Positions 17,690-23,095 of a stretch of 64,000 nt of DNA are shown one piece after another. This stretch comes from CAIKMD01 sp963729935 (lineage in GTDB: Bacteria > Pseudomonadota > Alphaproteobacteria > ATCC43930 > CGMCC-115725), in assembly GCA_963729935.1 (NCBI GenBank), contig CAVSPW010000002.1, positions 558,001-622,000 on the forward strand. The letters are read 5' to 3'. The notes beneath the pieces were generated by a model that worked only from the letters and a program-made list of their open reading frames with translations, searched no databases and was not told the DNA's origin. How positions within the stretch are numbered: the stretch's first letter is position 1; the number at the start of each line of letters is the position of its first letter. The translations under genes and the position numbers were made by a program.

Positions 17690-17701
17690 ACGGACGAAGA
17701 T

Positions 17702-17736
17702 CGGGGCCCGGTTGCGGCAACGCGGCGGGCCCCGTT
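17702..17736 (+). terminator. Hairpin downstream of the DUF1993 gene
   Basis: CGGGGCCCG (17702-17710) pairs perfectly with CGGGCCCCG (17726-17734), with a 15-nt loop and TTGATTT after it. It starts 12 nt past the stop codon. The remaining 250 bp up to the transposon show no convincing gene. Confidence 0.6.
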
Positions 17737-17984
17737 GATTTGGCGGCCAAGCGATGAGCGAAGGCCCTGCGTTCTTCTGGCAGACCAGGTTGCGGCCAGC
17801 GTGGCGCCGGCGTTCACTCGGGTGTTTCGACAGGACGCGGTGTTGCACGCATCGGTGGCTGGCATCGCTTCGTTGGCATCATCCTATCGGGACGTGACGC
17901 CACTTTACGCAGACCACGTTATCGCCCCCCATACATCAGGGACTCCGCGCGTTGATGAGGGCTTTCATGAAAGCGTCGTGACGT

Positions 17985-17992
17985 GATTGGGG
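17985..17992. repeat. Left target-site duplication GATTGGGG
   Basis: GATTGGGG abuts the left end of the transposon and recurs at 21850-21857 directly after the right end. This is the footprint expected from one transposition event. Confidence 0.93.
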
Positions 17993-18011
17993 GGCACTGT
18001 CTCAGTTTGAA
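17993..18011 (+). repeat. Left terminal inverted repeat
   Basis: GGCACTGTCTCAGTTTGAA is the exact reverse complement of 21831-21849. It contains the stop codon (18002-18004) of the first cargo gene. Confidence 0.95.
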
Positions 18012-18373
18012 TTTCCTGGCTTCAAGTATTTCATTTGCGCCTGAAGGGCCATGACGGCCTCCAGGTAGGTCTTCAGCGGGTGCTTATCGCAATAGTCGCG
18101 CACGAATTTTTTCTGAGCGTCATATTTCATTGCGGAAAGGTCTATCCGGAATACCTTTTGATCGCCAACGGCGATATTCCATCCGGTCATAAATCCCTGC
18201 GCCCAGATGAAAAAACTTGTTTCGACGGCATCTGACCCGCCACTAACACGGTAGGCTTTCGCGAATTGAGCGCAGGTATAATTCCCAAGGCCAATCCCGG
18301 CTATTTCCTCGCTTCTGGCCGTACCCGCCCAGATCACCGTAATTGCCGCTGCGAATAGCGCCCGCTTTTTCAT
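18002..18373 (-). CDS. Cargo: small secreted protein with two cysteines
   Basis: This 123-aa protein starts with a signal peptide (KKRALFAAAITVIWAGTARS), so a mature periplasmic or secreted chain of about 100 aa is expected. Two cysteines lie at either end of the mature part (GLGNYTCAQF and VRDYCDKHPLKTY) and could form a disulfide. The central FIWAQGFMTGWN followed by D-x-CDKHPL resembles short hypothetical proteins common in rhizobial genomes and prophages. No function is known to me. The gene runs outward and its stop codon lies within the left terminal repeat, so it belongs to the element. It could be an immunity or envelope-associated protein, but this is speculation. Confidence 0.7.
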   Translation of the reverse strand: MKKRALFAAAITVIWAGTARSEEIAGIGLGNYTCAQFAKAYRVSGGSDAVETSFFIWAQGFMTGWNIAVGDQKVFRIDLSAMKYDAQKKFVRDYCDKHPLKTYLEAVMALQAQMKYLKPGNSN

Positions 18374-18457
18374 TACCCCCCCTTAGACCTACGCTGCCGA
18401 TCCTATCGCATTGAAGCGCGGCTTCCTATATGCTTAGCGGCAGGCATTGAGGCTAAT

Positions 18458-18739
18458 ATGTCGATATCTGACGAATATCTGCGCGATGTAAACCAACTAA
18501 CCCGACAAGCTTTGATACAGTTCAAGGCCGCAGAAGCCTGCGAGCAGCACCGGGAATTCTTGGTCAATCTGCACAATGCCAGCGGAGAAAACGCGGCGCT
18601 CCACGTGGCTAAAACTTGGATCGAAGACAGGCGCGGAGAGTCGGCGATGCTCTCTGACGTGCGGGAAGCTATAGATCGTCTCTTGGCGGACGCAGGCAAC
18701 GGAGAGTGCCCCGAGTGCGCGCGGACAAGGAGCGGCTAA
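18458..18739 (+). CDS. Cargo: 93-aa hypothetical protein
   Basis: The ATG at 18458 follows GAGG by 5 nt. The protein is soluble and mostly helical (SISDEYLRDVNQLTRQALIQFKAAEACEQH pattern), with a pair of cysteines near the C-terminus (GECPECARTR), a possible half zinc knuckle. The following gene begins immediately after its TAA with an AAGGAG inside this gene's last codons, so the two are co-translated. I do not recognise the family. Codon use is less GC-biased than the chromosome around it, in keeping with horizontal origin. Confidence 0.6.
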   Translation: MSISDEYLRDVNQLTRQALIQFKAAEACEQHREFLVNLHNASGENAALHVAKTWIEDRRGESAMLSDVREAIDRLLADAGNGECPECARTRSG

Positions 18740-18976
18740 ATGCCTAAAGGCCCCCAAGGACAGAAGCGCCCCGCTGACGTGATCGGCAACGCCGTAAAGG
18801 TCATGCGGATCGCGACCGGCGAGGAAGAAGAAGCGGCCAGCGTTAAGAGCGCCGCCGCCGAGCTTGGGAGCTTAGGCGGCAAGGCGCGGGCGGCAAGCTT
18901 GACGAAGAAGAAGCGCGCCGAAATCGCCAAAAAGGCGGCTGCGGCGCGCTGGAAGCGGACTAAGAACGGCGCTTAA
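18740..18976 (+). CDS. Cargo: 78-aa basic protein with GGKARA motif
   Basis: The start ATG directly abuts the preceding stop codon, with AAGGAG 6 nt upstream. The sequence opens PKGPQGQKRPADVIGNAVKVMRIATGE and ends with LGSLGGKARAASLTKKKRAEIAKKAAAARW. This GGKARA...IAKKAAAARW tail is a recurring motif of small basic proteins in rhizobial accessory DNA, probably nucleic-acid binding given the Lys/Ala-rich helix. Its 3' end overlaps the convergent XRE-ImmA gene by 17 bp. Function is unknown; a regulatory or stability role for the element is conceivable. Confidence 0.65.
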   Translation: MPKGPQGQKRPADVIGNAVKVMRIATGEEEEAASVKSAAAELGSLGGKARAASLTKKKRAEIAKKAAAARWKRTKNGA

Positions 18977-20147
18977 AGATTTCGATTACGTTCGACGGTT
19001 CCTTGCTGAACTCGGGCTTTAATACAGGTTCCGCGCGCGACTCCTTGTTTCCGGTTAGCGTACCGTCCTCTAGATCGGCGAGTTCCTCCAAATCACGAGC
19101 CGGGAACGGTAGAGCGGTCATAATATCGGCAGCCGATTGAACGTTGGCTTCCATGAGTTTCTCAAATCCGCGTCGGATCAGGTGCGGTTCCTCTTTCGTC
19201 ATCTTATCATCGAGGGGCTCGCCGTTGCGCCAGCTGCGCCGATTATAGTTGATCCACATTCGGCGCATTTCTTCGTCATCGATAATTTCGAGTTCACGGC
19301 AGCGCATGATCATTGCGCCTACGGACGCTCCCCATCTTTCCTTGAGGGTGAGGAATCCGTCCAATGACGGCGCATAAAGCTCTTGCGTGAACTCTTTGGC
19401 CGGCAACAGCAATCGAGAGGCAAGCCTATCCGCTTGTTTCTCGATCAAATTGTAGAAGGCTCGATCGTTCAATCTCTTCTGGCCAACGGCTTTGTGAGCA
19501 ATGATGTGACTAAGCTCATGCAGCGCGTCGAATCTCTGACGAACTGCACTCGCTTTGTCGCGCGACAGAACGATAAAGGGGATTCCGAAGCGGTCAGACC
19601 ATTGAGAGAAAGCGTCAAGCTTCTCAGCGCCAATACGAATGCGAGAAACCAACACCCCATTATCTTCCAGCTTCTCGACAACATCGGGCATCGGCCCAGG
19701 CCTGATGTTCCAGTAATCGCGGATGGCGTCCGCTATTTCGTCAAGCGCATCGGAGTTTAGTGTCTCGATATCTTTGATTTCAACATCCGGCAGATTGAGA
19801 ACGGGCAAATCGAAGTATGTCGCCAGATAATCGACGATTTCTTTCATCCACTCTAAGCGCACACCAGCACGATCCCGCGCCACCGGCGGCGCTGACAACC
19901 GCGCACGCCAAAACACTGGCTTTTGATCCTCGTCTGGCACCGGCCGCAAAAAATATGCGCGCGGAATGTTTAGCTTGTCGGCCATGACGTGAAGCATGTC
20001 GAGGCGCGGCGTCTGGTGGCCGTGCTCGTACTTAGAAATCGATTGGACGCTAACCCCTGCAAGATCGGCAAAATCGGTAGCACTCAGACCACGGGCTCGC
20101 CGCGCTTCCGTAAGGCGTCGTCCTACGAATCCCGTTGCAAGCGTCAT
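18960..20147 (-). CDS. Cargo: XRE HTH fused to ImmA/IrrE (M78-like) metallopeptidase
   Basis: The 395-aa protein has a Cro/CI-type helix-turn-helix at residues 8-65 (LSATDFADLAGVSVQSISKYEHG). From about residue 185 an ImmA/IrrE domain follows with the zinc motif HELSH, then a conserved downstream acidic helix (EKQADRLASRLLLP). ImmA-type peptidases cleave repressors on stress. Fused to an HTH they often serve as antitoxin or self-regulating switch proteins. The gene is second in a two-gene operon, 2 bp after the stop of the 222-aa gene. The C-terminal 100 residues have no recognised domain. Likely roles are control and neutralisation of the upstream partner; this is inference from architecture. 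Confidence 0.85.
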   Translation of the reverse strand: MTLATGFVGRRLTEARRARGLSATDFADLAGVSVQSISKYEHGHQTPRLDMLHVMADKLNIPRAYFLRPVPDEDQKPVFWRARLSAPPVARDRAGVRLEWMKEIVDYLATYFDLPVLNLPDVEIKDIETLNSDALDEIADAIRDYWNIRPGPMPDVVEKLEDNGVLVSRIRIGAEKLDAFSQWSDRFGIPFIVLSRDKASAVRQRFDALHELSHIIAHKAVGQKRLNDRAFYNLIEKQADRLASRLLLPAKEFTQELYAPSLDGFLTLKERWGASVGAMIMRCRELEIIDDEEMRRMWINYNRRSWRNGEPLDDKMTKEEPHLIRRGFEKLMEANVQSAADIMTALPFPARDLEELADLEDGTLTGNKESRAEPVLKPEFSKEPSNVIEIFKRRS

Positions 20148-20149
20148 CC

Positions 20150-20818
20150 TTACTCCTCACCCTTCTTTTCGATTTTCTTCCACGGCATCTCGCGCTTCAG
20201 CTTCGCATCCTTGGCCGGTGCATCATACGAGGAAATAATTTCCTCCATCGTCAACTCTACGACCCAAGCCGAGCAATCAGACATCGGCACGCAGAATTGC
20301 AGCATGCCGAGCCGTTGATCTTGCTCATCGAAGCGATTGCCAACAGGATTGTGGGCAAGAAGCCCATAGAACTCCTTTGGCAGAAATGCCTCGCGCGGTT
20401 CTCGGCCTAGATCTAGCTGAGGTTGCAGAGAGAGCGCGTTAATCTGGGCGTGCCGCTCGCGATAACGGGCAGGCTTCGGCATTGCCCCGATGGTTTGGAC
20501 ATAAGCTTGCGTCATCGCAATCGAGCCCTTCGTCACCAGGACATAGCGCCGATTGTTCGACACCAAGAGGGTCGCCGTCGAAGGGAGAGAATGGCGCTCG
20601 GCAAGCTTCATAAAGACGTGTTCCATCCGGAAATGCCTGGCCTGGAACAGGAAATCTAGGCGTTGATCGGGGAGAATATTCGGGTCTGCGCTGACTTGAT
20701 GGAACACGTCGAGATAGGTCTGCCGCGCCGCCTCTCGCGCCTCCTCCCAAAATGCCTTCGGGTAGTCGCGGGTGATCGCGGACATTATCGCCGTTTTCAG
20801 CTCGTCTTGCGTTTCCAT
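20150..20818 (-). CDS. Cargo: 222-aa partner of the XRE-ImmA protein, unknown family
   Basis: This soluble protein has no signal or membrane helix. The N-terminal half is helical (AFWEEAREAARQTYLDVFHQV); the C-terminal part is rich in Lys/Glu. Conserved-looking segments include RHFRMEHVFMKLAERH and NNRRYVLVTKG. I do not recognise the family. It is the first gene of an operon with the XRE-ImmA gene, separated from it by 2 bp, and is driven by a readable sigma-70 promoter. Operon position and size fit the toxin or effector half of a two-gene module regulated by the peptidase-HTH protein. No nuclease, kinase or acetyltransferase motif is visible to support a specific activity. Confidence 0.7.
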   Translation of the reverse strand: METQDELKTAIMSAITRDYPKAFWEEAREAARQTYLDVFHQVSADPNILPDQRLDFLFQARHFRMEHVFMKLAERHSLPSTATLLVSNNRRYVLVTKGSIAMTQAYVQTIGAMPKPARYRERHAQINALSLQPQLDLGREPREAFLPKEFYGLLAHNPVGNRFDEQDQRLGMLQFCVPMSDCSAWVVELTMEEIISSYDAPAKDAKLKREMPWKKIEKKGEE

Positions 20819-20864
20819 AGGCCGAATTTAACCCCTTCGACGTTTTTCCCCGGTTGCACATTTT

Positions 20865-20893
20865 TCTATAATCCTTAAAGTCTTTGGCGTCAA
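20865..20893 (-). promoter_or_regulatory. Promoter of the cargo two-gene operon
   Basis: On the minus strand TTGACG (20893-20888) and TATAGA (20870-20865) are separated by exactly 17 nt, about 45 nt upstream of the ATG at 20818. The match and spacing fit the housekeeping sigma factor. Confidence 0.6.
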
Positions 20894-20952
20894 TGGCTCC
20901 GAGGCTTAAAAGAATGCTTGACGCTAAGCATATAATTTCAGATACTCGGGGC

Positions 20953-21840
20953 ATGAACAAGCTGCCCCTTCAAACCCGCGTCCAAATCCTCAACCTCCTC
21001 TGCGAGGGTTCGAGCATGCGGGCGATCAGCCGGGTTACGGGCGTCTCGATCAACACCGTAACCAAGCTGCTGATTGATGCCGGGCTGGCTTGCGCGCAGT
21101 TCCATGACGAAAACGTGCATGGGGTGAAGGCGCGCCGTATCCAGTGCGATGAAATCTGGAGCTTCTGCTACGCCAAGCAAAAGAACGTCGCGACCGCCAA
21201 AGCGGCCCCGGTATGGGCTGGCGACGTGTGGACGTGGACCGCGCTCGATAGCGATAGCAAGATGATCGTCTCGTATCTCGTCGGCGGTCGCGACGGAGAA
21301 TATGCCATGGCGTTCATGGACGATCTGCGGGGCCGTCTGGCCAACCGCGTGCAGCTAACGACCGATGGCCACAAAGCCTATCTCAACGCCGTTGAGGAAG
21401 CGTTTGGCGACGATATCGACTATGGGATGCTGGTGAAGCTGTACGGGGAAGGCCCGCGCACAGAGGCGCGCTATAGCCCCGCAGAGTGCATCGGCGCGCG
21501 CAAGGAAACCGTCACCGGCAAACCCGATAGCAAGCACGTCTCGACCTCGCACGTTGAGCGCAGCAACCTATCCATGCGGATGCACATGCGCCGCTATACC
21601 CGGCTGACAAACGGGCATAGCAAGAAATTCGAAAACCACTGCCACATGGTCGCGCTCTACACCGTCTGGTACAACTATGCGCGGATCAACAGCGCCGTGA
21701 AAATGGCCCCGGCGATGGCGGCTGGTATCTCGCCCCGGCTCTGGGAAATGAGCGATATCGTCGCCCTGATCGATGCTCGGGAAGAAGCCCCGAAGCGCCC
21801 GGCTACCTACGGGAAGCGGGGCGATGAAATTTCAAACTGA
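20953..21840 (+). CDS. IS1-family-like DDE transposase
   Basis: The 295-aa protein starts at ATG 20953. The N-terminus is a helix-turn-helix (TRVQILNLLCEGSSMRAISRVTGVSINTVTKLL). The catalytic region shows the acidic triad in IS1-type spacing: Asp in RIQCDEIWSFCYAKQ, Asp in LTTDGHKAYLNAV, Glu in SHVERSNLSMRMHMRRYTR. It is a single open frame with no programmed frameshift, like the single-ORF IS1 subgroup. Its last codons (ISN-stop) run into the right terminal repeat, as is usual for compact insertion sequences. An 8-bp duplication agrees with this family. It appears intact and so could still mobilise the element. Confidence 0.9.
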   Translation: MNKLPLQTRVQILNLLCEGSSMRAISRVTGVSINTVTKLLIDAGLACAQFHDENVHGVKARRIQCDEIWSFCYAKQKNVATAKAAPVWAGDVWTWTALDSDSKMIVSYLVGGRDGEYAMAFMDDLRGRLANRVQLTTDGHKAYLNAVEEAFGDDIDYGMLVKLYGEGPRTEARYSPAECIGARKETVTGKPDSKHVSTSHVERSNLSMRMHMRRYTRLTNGHSKKFENHCHMVALYTVWYNYARINSAVKMAPAMAAGISPRLWEMSDIVALIDAREEAPKRPATYGKRGDEISN

Positions 21841-21849
21841 GACAGTGCC
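21831..21849 (-). repeat. Right terminal inverted repeat
   Basis: This is the reverse complement of the left repeat, 19 of 19 bases identical. It includes the last codons and stop of the transposase. Confidence 0.95.
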
Positions 21850-21857
21850 GATTGGGG
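21850..21857. repeat. Right target-site duplication GATTGGGG
   Basis: This is the second copy of the 8-bp target. Removing the element and one copy restores ...GACGTGATTGGGGACAGCC... as the original site. Confidence 0.93.
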
Positions 21858-21923
21858 ACAGCCTGATTCCGGACATCATGCTATGGTGATTTCTCGGACT
21901 CGGGCGAATGTGGGTGGTGACGG

Positions 21924-22937
21924 ATGACATTGTGGCTCGTCACGGGAGGGTGCGGATTTATCGGCTCGCACCTCGCCGATGCGCTCTTGCAGCGCGGCGA
22001 CCGCGTTCGCGTCCTCGATGACCTCTCGACCGGCAAGCGACAGAACCTTGCGAGCGAAGCCGAGCTTTTGGTCGGGGATGTCGCCGATGAGGCGGCTGTT
22101 GCGGTCGCACTCGACGGCGCAGACGGATGCTTTCATCTCGCCGCGGTGTCATCCGTTCAGCGTTGCACCGAGGACTGGCTTGGGACCCATCGAACGAATC
22201 TGCAAGGCACGATCACAATTTTCGAGAAGGCGCGGCGAACGAGGCCCGGCACAGGTCTCCCCGTCGTCTACGCGTCGTCGGCGGCTGTCTACGGCGACAA
22301 TTCGGAAATGCCGCTCAACGAATCCTCGGCCACGAAGCCGCTTTCGGGTTACGGCGCGGATAAGCTCGGCTGCGAACTCCATGCGAAGGTGGCCTGGCGT
22401 GTGCACGGCGTTCCCAATATCGGTTTGCGCTTTTTCAACGTGTACGGGCCTCGTCAGGATCCGTCCTCCCCCTACTCCGGCGTGATTGCGATTTTTGCTG
22501 ATCGCATCGCGCGGCAACGCGAGATCGAGATTTTCGGCGATGGCGGGCAAATTCGCGACTTCGTCTATGTCGGCGATGTAGTCAATTCGATGATTGCCGC
22601 GATGATTCAAACGCACACCGAAGCGCGCGTCTTCAATGTCTGCACCGGACAGGGAACATCCCTCCTGGACTTGGCCGACTTTATCGGCAGCGTAGCGGGC
22701 CAGCGCCCCATGATTCGGCATGGCGCGCCGCGCGTCGGCGACATCCGCATTTCGATCGGCGATCCAAGCGCAGGCGCGCAGGCTCTCGGGTTGAGGCCCC
22801 GCATCGGCATGTTAGAGGGGCTCCGCCATACGCTCGCCGCGAGTACCTGTCCCCTGCCCGCAAGGACAGGTACTCTTCGATCGCCCGAGAACCAAGCCCC
22901 CGAGAGCCAAGCCCCCGAGAGCCAAGCCCAAGACTAG
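21924..22937 (+). CDS. NAD-dependent sugar epimerase/dehydratase (extended SDR)
   Basis: This 337-aa protein has the Rossmann motif VTGGCGFIGSHLADAL at the start, SSAAVYGD with the catalytic Ser near residue 120, and YGADK supplying catalytic Tyr and Lys. RFFNVYGPRQDPSSPYSGVI is typical of UDP-glucose/UDP-GlcNAc 4-epimerases. It likely interconverts nucleotide sugars for the exopolysaccharide made by the genes to the right. The enzyme fold should end near residue 305. The last roughly 30 residues are unlike the family and come from a palindrome and 15-bp tandem repeats in the DNA (22841-22928). It is the first chromosomal gene right of the transposon. Confidence 0.88.
   Translation: MTLWLVTGGCGFIGSHLADALLQRGDRVRVLDDLSTGKRQNLASEAELLVGDVADEAAVAVALDGADGCFHLAAVSSVQRCTEDWLGTHRTNLQGTITIFEKARRTRPGTGLPVVYASSAAVYGDNSEMPLNESSATKPLSGYGADKLGCELHAKVAWRVHGVPNIGLRFFNVYGPRQDPSSPYSGVIAIFADRIARQREIEIFGDGGQIRDFVYVGDVVNSMIAAMIQTHTEARVFNVCTGQGTSLLDLADFIGSVAGQRPMIRHGAPRVGDIRISIGDPSAGAQALGLRPRIGMLEGLRHTLAASTCPLPARTGTLRSPENQAPESQAPESQAQD
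22841..22875. repeat. REP-like palindrome inside the epimerase 3' end
   Basis: GAGTACCTGTCC (22841-22852) and GGACAGGTACTC (22864-22875) are perfect 12-bp inverted arms around an 11-nt loop. It lies in frame in the coding region. It resembles mobile palindromic units more than a terminator, as translation passes through it. Confidence 0.75.
22884..22928 (+). repeat. Three 15-bp tandem repeats
   Basis: The unit CCCGAGAGCCAAGCC occurs three times without gaps; the first copy has one mismatch (A for G). Each unit adds five residues of the PESQA type, so changes in copy number keep the frame. Confidence 0.9.
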
Positions 22938-23095
22938 AATCATGTTTCAACCCGACGGGGCAAGACGGCAGCAACGAGCACGGTCGTCTTGCGCGACAGG
23001 TGTTCGGAGAATTTCGGCGTGAAGCATTTTCACTCCGAGGGCGACGCGCCGCTGCCACATTGCTTTGCGCCACAGCGTTCCGATCGTGAACAGGC

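Larger units (their letters stand above)
17993..21849. mobile_element. 3,857-bp IS1-family-like transposon with five cargo genes
   Basis: Both ends carry the perfect 19-bp terminal inverted repeat GGCACTGTCTCAGTTTGAA, flanked by 8-bp direct repeats GATTGGGG, so the boundaries are exact. Inside are a transposase near the right end and, to its left, five genes unrelated to transposition: a secreted 123-aa protein, a 93-aa and a 78-aa protein, an XRE-ImmA/IrrE protein and a 222-aa partner. No further copy of the terminal repeat was seen beside the transposase, so the cargo lies inside the mobile unit itself and is not a neighbour trapped between two insertion sequences. The intact ends and open transposase suggest a recent and possibly active insertion. 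Family assignment comes from the transposase; the cargo organisation recalls transporter-type insertion sequences. Confidence 0.92.

Noticed and set aside
17735..17986. 83-codon frame just left of the transposon
   Set aside because: No ribosome site or recognisable domain, and it runs into the target duplication; more likely intergenic DNA.
20918..20936. TTGACG and TATAAT just upstream of the transposase
   Set aside because: Only 7 nt separate them, far too close to act together. A TTGACG-17-GATACT alternative leaves just six bases before the ATG, so no promoter is claimed.
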